Source: Nemophila menziesii
Lineage: Eukaryota; Streptophyta; Magnoliopsida; Boraginales; Hydrophyllaceae
Assembly (NCBI GenBank): GCA_029959085.1
Contig: JARWIR010000050.1
Location: 5,015,927-5,079,926, forward strand
Direction: 5' to 3'
Length of the DNA stretch: 64,000 nt
Positions 23,444-36,837 of the stretch are shown piece after piece. The notes below the pieces were generated by a model. The model did no database searches and had not been told where the DNA came from. It worked only from the letters and a program-made list of their open reading frames with translations. The position numbers were made by a program, and so were the translations under genes. How positions within the stretch are numbered: the stretch's first letter is position 1; each line of letters begins with the position of its first letter.

Positions 23444-26400
23444 CTAACATGAACATTCTAATTATCCACCTCAGAATATTTTGAATATACTTTTTCTGTA
23501 GACTGAATTTCAGAGTGTAATCGAAAAATTATAATTCAACTAAAATTCAACATAGAAATTTATAAGTAAACTGAATATATTTTCTTAATAATGATCACAT
23601 CCAAATAGTTATTCAAACTTATCAACATACTTATTTAAACTTCATTGTATTAGTTGAAATTATATCTAAATATAAATTTATATTTTCATAGATGATCTTT
23701 TGTGCTTAATCTTGAGAAAAAATATTAGATAAATTGATTCACATATTCTACAAACATTTAAGACAACAAAACTAAGGACATTTTGGTAAAATCATAAAAG
23801 AAGCACTACTTAAATAATTAATATATATTAGCGTTTTGTTTATTAGCACTTATGTGATGCAACTAATGGATTAACTTTATAGGCCATGAATGTAGAAAAA
23901 AACTAAAATGAATAAAATTGAGGCATGGTGTTAATACCTTTTTTGCCGATCTTGTATCTCTTGTTATGCATTCACCTTTTCTATTTTATTGAAATGACAT
24001 GACCAACGTTCTTTTTCCTGTAATTCAAATAACTCGATACTAATTGTATAGATAAATGATGAAGTCTTAACAATAAAAAATAGATAAAATATTTACAAAT
24101 TAATGGATTGTAAATTATATAACGTTGCATGTTTAACATTTTTAATAAGTATTTGGAATCTCAATAATGTTAATTGAATAGATTTAGAAATAATAAAAAG
24201 TAAATGCTACCTTCAAAAGAAAATGATGTGAATCTCTAAAATATAACATAAGAAAATAAACTATATTTTTATTTATTGCTTAAATCTAGGCTTAATTTGT
24301 GTATTCTGGCGCCGACAAAGCTACCTAAGTATTATTCGCAGTAATTATAGTCTAGTGTTATGCTTTAATAAGGGTTGTATAATTCATCAACTTACATTTA
24401 GAGGCCATGAAAATTTTACCAATTCTATTTTATTGCATAAGACATTGGGTTGTTGTAACAAAACAAAAATATGTTAAGCTAGATTTAGTATAATTATATT
24501 TAATCAATATATAAGTGAAAGGATGAGTTGAACATTCAGTTAAGATTACATTGAAAGAAAACAAGTATTTCTGATTCCAAAAATCTATATGGATTTGAAT
24601 TTCTATATTTGTACTATTTTTCTGCAGAATTTTTTATCATTTTTTGTTTTCTTTAATTATTATATAATTATTGGTCATAATAAAAACATACCTTGTGACA
24701 AATTACATAGACTCCAAAAGAGGGAATGTTCTTGTAAAGAAACATAATCTTGATAAACATGGGAGATCCGTCTAAAAGCATCTATCATTATAATCTTCAA
24801 AAAAAATATAAAGAAATTGTAAATTGTAAAAAAAAAACTGATTACACTTTTTATATGGTTTAGAAATAAGCTTGATTTGAAAGTTTTCTTCTTTACCTCC
24901 GGTCTTCTTTCTTCAATCAATATTTCGCTATGGAAAAGTTTTGCGGCGTGAAAGTTATGGAGTAAGCGAAGGTTTTTTTCATTTCCATTTTAACCTACAC
25001 CCTGCTTAGCTGAAAAAGCCCAGCCCACTAACTAAGACCCGCACTTAGACCAACCTGAACACTATAAAAGCTCAAATTGACTTGAACTTAAAATTAGGCC
25101 CCCGATTATGTTTTTAGAAAAAAAATATGAATGGACACTATTCATTTTTAAAATTCATAGAAATATCTAATAATCACTATGGTAACATTGCATTTCCAAA
25201 ATATGTATCTCTATCATCTATCTTAGTGTTACAATAGATACATAACGAGTCAATATTGTGGTCACATGATATTTGTCTTATCTTTTTTGGCTATTTGTTG
25301 AGTGTAGCTAATCATAGAGTAAGTCTATGTCTCGGTTTAATTTTCTTGTCACACCATAATATTAAGCCATGTACAAAATTTATTTGCTAGCCGCAATCGA
25401 TTGCATGTATATCATAGATTTGTTGGACACAATATTGTATAATATGTTTTACTTAAAGTATAAGTTGTTTTTAGTTTAAAATTTAAAAAAAAAAATTGAT
25501 CCATGTAAATAGTGTATGGTTTAGATAAAGGTTCTCATATTTTTCTATGACCATCTTTCATCATCTTTCTCTTTTGAAAAAAATTAAGAAATAAATGTAA
25601 GTTCATATTTAACTCAAATCTTAGTTTTGAGGAAATCCATTCATCTAATATTTGATGGTTCAGTACTATTAAGAAACATACTCTATGTTTTTAACTTGCA
25701 AAAGTAATTATCTAATTAATCTAATGACATGTATTTTTTTTATTATAATTAATAAATGTAATGTGAATATTTGACCATTCAATATATGATGTAAGTCTTA
25801 CTCAAGTTTTGAAGGAGGAGATACCTTAAAAAGCATAAATTACTGGAAAATCAGCTATAATTTAGCAAATTTCAGCAATTTGATAATATGCGTTCCAAAT
25901 ATTTAAAACATCATTAATCCCTGTAAATTTCCTCTAATTCGTTAAACTTTGATAAGTTAATCCCTTCCATTCCAAATATTTAAATATGTATATTATTCAG
26001 TGTGGCCTACTATAGTTCCTATAGTCTACAGTGATGAGTTAGTGTCATATTTTTGGAATTCGCATCCATTTTTTAAATATTGTCAAAAAATAATTAAAAT
26101 ACAATACACATCCTTTGAAATATATCATTCATCCTTTTTTTTTGTACATAAAAGTTATTTACAGGCTTCATCTATATCTAAAGACAAAGTAGTCTAAAAA
26201 TAATTTATTTAACTCAAAAAAAACCATATAACATTATTATTCACCTTATTTCACAAACACCCAATTTAACTAAAACACCTAGAACAAAAGTTATTAACAG
26301 TATCGCTTGTAAAGTTATTCTATAATATTGTTAAAGACTTGTAGCCATTTGTGAAATCTTCTGCGACAATCATAATTTATATGACCTGAAATTTATTTCA

Positions 26401-27140
26401 TGTTCTATTTAATTGCATGTATCTCATTTTACATAAGATTTTTCAATTATATATTAACTTGAATACCTTTTTCTGACCAAATTTAAATAAATAAATTAAT
26501 TACCTCTTATCCAGATTTGGTCCATTAAGTACTCACGTGTCACAAAGCTCGGATAAAGTCCTATTGATGCACTTCAATCTGACACAAGAGCCATAAAATT
26601 CAGATCATTCTAAAAACTAGTTAATGATTTCACTTGTACAAGTTTTATTAATTTAACATTTAATTGAACTAGAAAATTTTGTAAGTGAAATATAAACACA
26701 CCTTGTTACAAAAATTCATTGAACTATACATTTCCAATAAATTTTATATTCGTAATTGTCAACGTCAAAAATAGTTAAAAAGTAGCTTAGTTTATAAACT
26801 TTAAAAGTTTCTAATAAATAAAATAAAATAAAACCCTTACCTGGAGCCTTTGGTGGTGTTGTTGATGTTGGTGGTGCTGGTGATGATGGAGAAGGTGGAG
26901 CTGGTGGGGTGACCTTTCTAGGGTGCCCCTTGGCAGCTTTTTGGGTAAACCCGAGGTGGCGGTGTTGTGTGGTGTTGCTGGTGAAGCCCTGTTAAAGGAA
27001 ATATTCGAGAAGGTGGTCTTTTGTTGTGGTGTTGGAGCTGGTTTCGCCTACAAAGGGAAAACTTTTGTAGGGCATTGATCATATGTTGTCTAAAAGCCTG
27101 GACACCTTGATACGCTCGATGGTGTTCTTGAAGCCCAACT
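22676..27140 (-). repeat. Array unit 6 (4,465 bp; 80-bp deletion family)
   Basis: First of four consecutive units with an 80-bp deletion (here near 25,159: aaaattcat joined directly to agaaatatc). Nearly identical to unit 7 for most of its length; I saw only a few single-base differences before the last ~250 bp. Confidence 0.95.
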
Positions 27141-27908
27141 GTTATAAGGGACCCACTGTTTCCACCAACATGGTCCTCACGTCCGTCCGGAAGGATAGAA
27201 ACCCTTTAGGGAAAAGAGAAACGTAATCCGATTCTCCACCGCTAGCTAAATAGCGTACCCAAAAAAAAAGATTATGCAATTAGATCTATGCGGGTTTCTT
27301 ATAGGATTAGCATGTTACTTTGTCATGTTTTTAAACGACTTTGAATATATTATCGAATTAATAAGATTCAACTACAAAAAAGAGATAATTAAAAAACTTA
27401 CATTCACATGGAACACTGACACAGGGTTTCTAGGATCGCTACCATTCACCACATAACAGATTTCTGTAACATTACTAGCACTCGAGAAATCGTCGGACTG
27501 CAATTAATGTAAAAATAATTTCACGATAAGTCCCTATAAATTATAAATATAATTTTTATGAAACTATTGAGGGAAGTGAAAGTTGTGAGTAGTACCTTGT
27601 GGTGACGTGTATTATCATTGACAAAGTCAAAGATTCTTCGTGGTGGCAATGGAAGCCATAAAGAAGCTACAGCATTACGAACAGTCTTGGAAGGTATTTC
27701 CGGTTCATTTAACTTCTTCTTGGTGACCTGCCATCACTATTTACCCAAAAAGAATAAAAATTAATATAGAGTTAATTAATTATGCTAAGTCAATTGAAAT
27801 TATTTATTAAAAATTTTACCCGCATTATGGAGAAGACGAACCTGGTAAAGGGTATAGACCCAACGCTTTGCACCATAAGCAAGACCTGCACCCACTCGAG
27901 GCTTGTAC
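27079..27908 (-). pseudogene. HD-ZIP IV relic, copy 7
   Basis: Indistinguishable by eye from copy 6 over the exons, with the same RNPVSV and EIPSK variants. This is consistent with a very recent duplication of the whole unit. Confidence 0.85.
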
Positions 27909-30900
27909 CTAACATGAACATTCTAATTATCCACCTCAGAATATTTTGAATATACTTTTTCTGTAGACTGAATTTCAGAGTGTAATCGAAAAATTATAAT
28001 TCAACTAAAATTCAACATAGAAATTTATAAGTAAACTAAATATATTTTCTTAATAATGATCACATCCAAATAGTTATTCAAACTTATCAACATACTTATT
28101 TAAACTTCATTGTATTAGTTGAAATTATATCTAAATATAAATTTATATTTTCATAGATGATCTTTTGTGCTTAATCTTGAGAAAAAATATTAGATAAATT
28201 GATTCACATATTCTACAAACATTTAAGACAACAAAACTAAGGACATTTTGGTAAAATCATAAAAGAAGCACTACTTAAATAATTAATATATATTAGCGTT
28301 TTGTTTATTAGCACTTATGTGATGCAACTAATGGATTAACTTTATAGGCCATGAATGTAGAAAAAAACTAAAATGAATAAAATTGAGGCATGGTGTTAAT
28401 ACCTTTTTTGCCGATCTTGTATCTCTTGTTATGCATTCACCTTTTCTATTTTATTGAAATGACATGACCAACGTTCTTTTTCCTGTAATTCAAATAACTC
28501 GATACTAATTGTATAGATAAATGATGAAGTCTTAACAATAAAAAATAGATAAAATATTTACAAATTAATGGATTGTAAATTATATAACGTTGCATGTTTA
28601 ACATTTTTAATAAGTATTTGGAATCTCAATAATGTTAATTGAATAGATTTAGAAATAATAAAAAGTAAATGCTACCTTCAAAAGAAAATGATGTGAATCT
28701 CTAAAATATAACATAAGAAAATAAACTATATTTTTATTTATTGCTTAAATCTAGGCTTAATTTGTGTATTCTGGCGCCGACAAAGCTACCTAAGTATTAT
28801 TCGCAGTAATTATAGTCTAGTGTTATGCTTTAATAAGGGTTGTATAATTCATCAACTTACATTTAGAGGCCATGAAATTTTACCAATTCTATTTTATTGC
28901 ATAAGACATTGGGTTGTTGTAACAAAACAAAAATATGTTAAGCTAGATTTAGTATAATTATATTTAATCAATATATAAGTGAAAGGATGAGTTGAACATT
29001 CAGTTAAGATTACATTGAAAGAAAACAAGTATTTCTGATTCCAAAAATCTATATGGATTTGAACTTCTATATTTGTACTATTTTTCTGCAGAATTTTTTA
29101 TCATTTTTTGTTTTCTTTAATTATTATATAATTATTGGTCATAATAAAAACATACCTTGTGACAAATTACATAGACTCCAAAAGAGGGAATGTTCTTGTA
29201 AAGAAACATAATCTTGATAAACATGGGAGATCCGTCTAAAAGCATCTATCATTATAATCTTCAAAAAAAATATAAAGAAATTGTAAATTGTAAAAAAAAA
29301 ACTGATTACACTTTTTATATGGTTTAGAAATAAGCTTGATTTGAAAGTTTTCTTCTTTACCTCCGGTCTTCTTTCTTCAATCAATATTTCGCTATGGAAA
29401 AGTTTTGCGGCGTGAAAGTTATGGAGTAAGCGAAGGTTTTTTTCATTTCCATTTTAACCTACACCCTGCTTAGCTGAAAAAGCCCAGCCCACTAACTAAG
29501 ACCCGCACTTAGACCAACCTGAACACTATAAAAGCTCAAATTGACTTGAACTTAAAATTAGGCCCCCGATTATGTTTTTAGAAAAAAAATATGAATGGAC
29601 ACTATTCATTTTTAAAATTCATAGAAATATCTAATAATCACTATGGTAACATTGCATTTCCAAAATATGTATCTCTATCATCTATCTTAGTGTTACAATA
29701 GATACATAACGAGTCAATATTGTGGTCACATGATATTTGTCTTATCTTTTTTGGCTATTTGTTGAGTGTAGCTAATCATAGAGTAAGTCTATGTCTCGGT
29801 TTAATTTTCTTGTCACACCATAATATTAAGCCATGTACAAAATTTATTTGCTAGCCGCAATCGATTGCATGTATATCATAGATTTGTTGGACACAATATT
29901 GTATAATATGTTTTACTTAAAGTATAAGTTGTTTTTAGTTTAAAATTTAAAAAAAAAAATTGATCCATGTAAATAGTGTATGGTTTAGATAAAGGTTCTC
30001 ATATTTTTCTATGACCATCTTTCATCATCTTTCTCTTTTGAAAAAAATTAAGAAATAAATGTAAGTTCATATTTAACTCAAATCTTAGTTTTGAGGAAAT
30101 CCATTCATCTAATATTTGATGGTTCAGTACTATTAAGAAACATACTCTATGTTTTTAACTTGCAAAAGTAATTATCTAATTAATCTAATGACATGTATTT
30201 TTTTTATTATAATTAATAAATGTAATGTGAATATTTGACCATTCAATACATGATGTAAGTCTTACTCAAGTTTTGAAGGAGGAGATACCTTAAAAAGCAT
30301 AAATTACTGGAAAATCAGCTATAATTTAGCAAATTTCAGCAATTTGATAATATGCGTTCCAAATATTTAAAACATCATTAATCCCTGTAAATTTCCTCTA
30401 ATTCGTTAAACTTTGATAAGTTAATCCCTTCCATTCCAAATATTTAAATATGTATATTATTCAGTGTGGCCTACTATAGTTCCTATAGTCTACAGTGATG
30501 AGTTAGTGTCATATTTTTGGAATTCGCATCCATTTTTTAAATATTGTCAAAAAATAATTAAAATACAATACACATCCTTTGAAATATATCATTCATCCTT
30601 TTTTTTTGTACATAAAAGTTATTTACAGGCTTCATCTATATCTAAAGACAAAGTAGTCTAAAAATAATTTATTTAACTCAAAAAAAACCATATAACATTA
30701 TTATTCACCTTATTTCACAAACACCCAATTTAACTAAAACACCTAGAACAAAAGTTATTAACAGTATCGCTTGTAAAGTTATTCTATAATATTGTTAAAG
30801 ACTTGTAGCCATTTGTGAAATCTTCTGCGACAATCATAATTTATATGACCTGAAATTTATTTCATGTTCTATTTAATTGCATGTATCTCATTTTACATAA

Positions 30901-31604
30901 GATTTTTCAATTATATATTAACTTGAATACCTTTTTCTGACCAAATTTAAATAAATAAATTAATTACCTCTTATCCAGATTTGGTCCATTAAGTACTCAC
31001 GTGTCACAAAGCTCGGATAAAGTCCTATTGATGCACTTCAATCTGACACAAGAGCCATAAAATTCAGATCATTCTAAAAACTAGTTAATGATTTCACTTG
31101 TACAAGTTTTATTAATTTAACATTTAATTGAACTAGAAAATTTTGTAAGTGAAATATAAACACACCTTGTTATAAAAATTCATTGAACTATACATTTCCA
31201 ATAAATTTTATATTCGTAATTGTCAACGTCAAAAATAGTTAAAAAGTAGCTTAGTTTATAAACTTTAAAAGTTTCTAATAAATAAAATAAAATAAAACCC
31301 TTACCTGGAGCCTTTGGTGGTGTTGTTGATGTTGGTGGTGCTGGTGATGATGGAGAAGGTGGAGCTGGTGGGGTGACCTTTCTAGGGTGCCCCTTGGCAG
31401 CTTTTTGGATAAACCCTAGGTGGCGGTGTTGTGTGGTGTTGCTGGTGAAGCCCTGTTAAAGGAAATATTCGAGAAGGTGGTCTTTTGTTGTGGTGTTGGA
31501 GCTGGTTTCGCTTGGAAAGGGAAAACTTTTGTAGGGCATTGATCATATGTTGTCTAAAAGCCTGGACACCTTGATATGCTCGATGGTGTTCTTGAAGCCC
31601 AACT
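27141..31604 (-). repeat. Array unit 7 (4,464 bp; 80-bp deletion family)
   Basis: Copy of unit 6 until its last part, where it changes to ggataaaccctagg, cgcttggaaag and gatatgctcg. That variant set is shared with the end of unit 9 but not unit 6. The 80-bp deletion lies near 29,623. Confidence 0.95.
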
Positions 31605-32371
31605 GTTATAAGGGACCCACTGTTTCCACCAACATGGTCCTCACATCCGTCCGGAAGGATAGAAACAATTTAGGGAAAAGAGAAACATAATCCGATTCTC
31701 CACCGCTAGCTAAATAGCGTACCCAAAAAAAAGAGTATGCAATTAGATCTATGCGGGTTTCTTACAGGATTAGCATGTTACTTTGTCATGTTTTTAAACG
31801 ATTTTGAATATATTATCGAATTAAAAAGATTCAACTACAAAAAAGATATAATTAAAAAACTTACATTCACATGGAACACTGACACACGGTTTCTAGGATC
31901 GCTACCATTCACCACATAACAGATTTCTGTAACATTCCTAGCACTCGAGAAATCGTCGGACTGCAATTAATGTAAAAATAATTTCACGATAAGTCCCTAT
32001 AAATTATAAGTATAATTTTTATGAAACTATTGAGGGAAGTGAAAGTTGTGAGTAGTACCTTGTGGTGACGTGTATTATCATTGACAAAGTCAAAGATTCT
32101 TCGTGGTGGCAATGGAAGCCATAAAGAAGCTACAGCATTACGAACAGTCTTGGAAGGCATTTCCGGTTCATTTAACTTCTTCTTGGTGACCTGCCATCAC
32201 TATTTACCCAAAATGAATAAAAATTAATATAGAGTTAATTAATTATGCTAAGTCAATTGAAATTATTTATTAAAAATTTTACCCGCATTATGGAGAAGAC
32301 GAACCTGGTAAAGGGTATAAACCCAACGCTTTGCACCATAAGCAAGACCTGCACCCACTAGAGGCTTGTAC
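31543..32371 (-). pseudogene. HD-ZIP IV relic, copy 8
   Basis: Lacks the RNPVSV and EIPSK variants of its neighbours (it reads RNRVSV, EMPSK). Has the gaaacaattta change just upstream of the ILPDG codons, shared only with copy 10. The acceptor region before QSNMLIL reads aaaagatataatt. Confidence 0.85.
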
Positions 32372-35300
32372 CTAACATGAACATTCTAATTATCCACCTC
32401 AGAATATTTTGAATATACTTTTTCTGTAGACTGAATTTCAGAGTGTAATCGAAAAATTATAATTCAACTAAAATTCAACATAAAAATTTATAAGTAAACT
32501 GAATATATTTTCTTAATAATGATCACATCCAAATAGTTATTCAAACTTATCAACATACTTATTTAAACTTCATTGTATTAGTTGAAATTATATCTAAATA
32601 TAAATTTATATTTTCATAGATGATCTTTTGTGCTTAATCTTGAGAAAAAATATTAGATAAATTGATTCACATATTCTACAAACATTTAAGACAACAAAAC
32701 TAAGGACATTTTGGTAAAATCATAAAAGAAGCACTACTTAAATAATTAATATATATTAGCGTTTTGTTTATTAGCACTTATGTGATGCAACTAATGGATT
32801 AACTTTATAGGCCATGAATGTAGAAAAAAACTAAAATGAATAAAATTGAGGCATGGTGTTAATACCTTTTTTGCCGATCTTGTATCTCTTGTTATGCATT
32901 CACCTTTTCTATTTTATTGAAATTACATGACCAACGTTCTTTTTCCTGTAATTCAAATAACTCGATACTAATTGTATAGATAAATGATGAAGTCTTAACA
33001 ATAAAAAATAGATAAAATATTTACAAATTAATGGATTGTAAATTATATAACGTTGCATGTTTAACATTTTTAATAAGTATTTGGAATCTCAATAATGTTA
33101 ATTGAATAGATTTAGAAATAATAAAAAGTAAATGCTACCTTCAAAAGAAAATGATGTGAATCTCTAAAATATAACATAAGAAAATAAACTATATTTTTAT
33201 TTATTGCTTAAATCTAGGCTTAATTTGTGTATTCTGGCGCCGACAAAGCTACCTAAGTATTATTCGCAGTAATTATAGTCTAGTGTTATGCTTTAATAAG
33301 GGTTGTATAATTCATCAACTTACATTTAGAGGCCATGAAAATTTTACCAATTCTATTTTATTGCATAAGACATTGGGTTGTTGTAACAAAACAAAAATAT
33401 GTTAAGCTAGATTTAGTATAATTATATTTAATCAATATATAAGTGAAAGGATGAGTTGAACATTCAGTTAAGATTACATTGAAAGAAAACAAGTATTTCT
33501 GATTCCAAAAATCTATATGGATTTGAACTTCTATATTTGTACTATTTTTCTGCAGAATTTTTTATCATTTTTTGTTTTCTTTAATTATTATATAATTATT
33601 GGTCATAATAAAAACATACCTTGTGACAAATTACATAGACTCCAAAAGAGGGAATGTTCTTGTAAAGAAACATAATCTTGATAAACATGGGCGATCCGTC
33701 TAAAAGCATCTATCATTATAATCTTCAAAAAAAATATAAAGAAATTGTAAATTGTAAAAAAAAAACTGATTACACTTTTTATATGGTTTAGAAATAAGCT
33801 TGATTTGAAAGTTTTCTTCTTTACCTCCGGTCTTCTTTCTTCAATCAATATTTCGCTATGGAAAAGTTTTGCGGCGTGAAAGTTATGGAGTAAGCGAAGG
33901 TTTTTTTCATTTCCATTTTAACCTACACCCTGCTTAGCTGAAAAAGCCCAGCCCACTAACTAAGACCCGCACTTAGACCAACCTGAACACTATAAAACCT
34001 CAAATTGACTTGAACTTAAAATTAGGCCCCCGATTATGTTTTTAGAAAAAAAATATGAATGGACACTATTCATTTTTAAAATTCATAGAAATATCTAATA
34101 ATCACTATGGTAACATTGCATTTCCAAAATATGTATCTCTATCATCTATCTTAGTGTTACAATAGATACATAAAGAGTCAATATTGTGGTCACATGATAT
34201 TTGTCTTATCTTTTTTGGCTATTTGTTGAGTGTAGCTAATCATAGAGTAAGTCTATGTCTCGGTTTAATTTTCTTGTCACACCATAATATTATGCCATGT
34301 ACAAAATTTATTTGCTAGCCGCAATTGATTGCATGTATATCATAGATTTGTTGGACACAATATTGTATAATATGTTTTACTTAAAGTATAAGTTGTTTTT
34401 AGTTTAAAATTTAAATAAAAAAAATTGATCCATGTAAATAGTGTATGGTTTAGATAAAGGTTCTCATATTTTTCTATGACCATCTTTCATCATCTTTCTC
34501 TTTTGAAAAAATTTAAGAAATAAATGTAAGTTCATATTTAACTCAAATCTTAGTTTTGAGGAAATTCATTCATCTAATATTTGATGGTTCAATACTATTA
34601 AGAAACATACTCTATGTTTTTAACTTGCAAAAGTAATTATCTAATTAATCTAATGACATGTATTTTTTTTATTATAATTAATAAATGTAATGTGAATATT
34701 TGACCATTCAATATATGATGTAAGTCTTACTCAAGTTTTGAAGGAGGAGATACCTTAAAAAGCATAAATTACTGGAAAATCAGCTATAATTTAGCAAATT
34801 TCAGCAATTTGATAATATGCGTTCCAAATATTTAAAACATCATTAATCCCGGTAAATTTCCTCTAATTCGTTAAACATTGATAAGTTAATCCCTTCCATT
34901 CCAAATATTTAAATGTGTATATTATTCAGTGTGGCCTACTATAGTCCCTATTGTCTACACTGATGAGTTAGTGTCATATTTTTGGAATTCGCATCCATTT
35001 TTTAATTATTTTCAAAAAATAATTAAAATAAAATACACATCCTTTGAAATATATCATTCATCCTTTGTTTTTGTACATAAAAGTTATTTACAGGCTTCAT
35101 CTATATCTAAAGACAAAGTAGTCTAAAAATAATTTATTTAACTCAAAAAAAACCATATAACATTATTATTCACCTTATTTCACAAACACATAATTTAACT
35201 AAAACAACTAGAACAAAAGTTATTAACAGTATCGCTTGTAAAGTTATTCTGAAATATTGTTAAAGACTTGTTGCTATTTGTGGAATCTTCTGCGACAATC

Positions 35301-36069
35301 ATAATTTATATGACCTGAAATTTATTTCATGTTCTATTTAATTGCATGTATCTCATTTTACATAAGATTTTTCAATTATATATTAACCTGAATACCTTTT
35401 TCTGACCAAATTTAAATAAATAAATTAATTACCTCTTATCCAGATTGGGTCCATTAAGTACTCACGTGTCACAAAGCTCGGATAAAGTCCTATTGATGCA
35501 CTTCAATCTGACACAAGAGCCATAAAATTCAGATCATTCTAAAAACACGCTAATGATTTCACTTGTACAAGTTTTATTAATTTAACATTAAATTGAATTA
35601 GAAAATTTTGTAAGTGAAATATAAACACACCTTGTTACAAAAATTCATTGAACTATACATTTCCAGTAAATTTTATATTCGTAATTGTCAATGTCATAAA
35701 TAGTTAAAAAGTAGCTTAGTTTATAAACTTTAAAAGTTTCTAATAAATAAAATAAAATAAAACCCTTACCTGGAGCCTTTGGTGGTGTTGTTGATGTTGG
35801 TGGTGCTGGTGATGATGGAGAAGGTGGAGCTGGTGGGGTGACCTTTCTAGGGTGCCCCTTGGCAGCTTTTTGGGTAAACCCGAGGTGGCGGTGTTGTGTG
35901 GTGTTGCTGGTGAAGCCCTGTTAAAGGAAATATTCGAGAAGGTGGTCTTTTGTTGTGGTGTTGGAGCTGGTTTCGCCTACAAAGGGAAAACTTTTGTAGG
36001 GCATTGATCATATGTTGTCTAAAAGCCTGGACACCTTGATACGCTCGATGGTGTTCTTGAAGCCCAACT
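31605..36069 (-). repeat. Array unit 8 (4,465 bp; 80-bp deletion family)
   Basis: Begins with private variants (gaaacaattta, aattaaaaagattc) that reappear at the start of unit 10, two units on. Has the 80-bp deletion near 34,087. Its last ~0.9 kb reverts to variants of the general type, for example aaacacgctaatg. Confidence 0.95.
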
Positions 36070-36837
36070 GTTATAAGGGACCCACTGTTTCCACCAACAT
36101 GGTCCTCACGTCCGTCCGGAAGGATAGAAACCCTTTAGGAAAAAGAGAAACGTAATCCGATTCTCCACCGCTAGCTAAATAGCGTACCCAAAAAAAAAGA
36201 TTATGCAATTAGATCTATGCGGGTTTCTTATAGGATTAGCATGTTACTTTGTCATGTTTTTAAACGACTTTGAATATATTATCGAATTAATAAGATTCAA
36301 CTACAAAAAAGAGATAATTAAAAAACTTACATTCACATGGAACACTGACACAGGGTTTCTAGGATCGCTACCATTCACCACATAACAGATTTCTGTAACA
36401 TTACTAGCACTCGAGAAATCGTCGGACTGCAATTAATGTAAAAATAATTTCACGATAAGTCCCTATAAATTATAAATATAATTTTTATGAAACTATTGAG
36501 AGAAGTGAAAGTTGTGAGTAGTACCTTGTGGTGACGTGTATTATCATTGACAAAGTCAAAGATTCTTCGTGGTGGCAATGGAAGCCATAAAGAAGCTACA
36601 GCATTACGAACAGTCTTGGAAGGTATTTCCGGTTCATTTAACTTCTTCTTGGTGACCTGCCATCACTATTTACCCAAAAAGAATAAAAATTAATATAGAG
36701 TTAATTAATTATGCTAAGTCAATTGAAATTATTTATTAAAAATTTTACCCGCATTATGGAGAAGACGAACCTGGTAAAGGGTATAGACCCAACGCTTTGC
36801 ACCATAAGCAAGACCTGCACCCACTCGAGGCTTGTAC
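36008..36837 (-). pseudogene. HD-ZIP IV relic, copy 9
   Basis: Matches copies 6 and 7 (RNPVSV, EIPSK). A private change ttaggaaaaag near 36,139 alters the PKGF codons. Premature TAA retained. Confidence 0.85.
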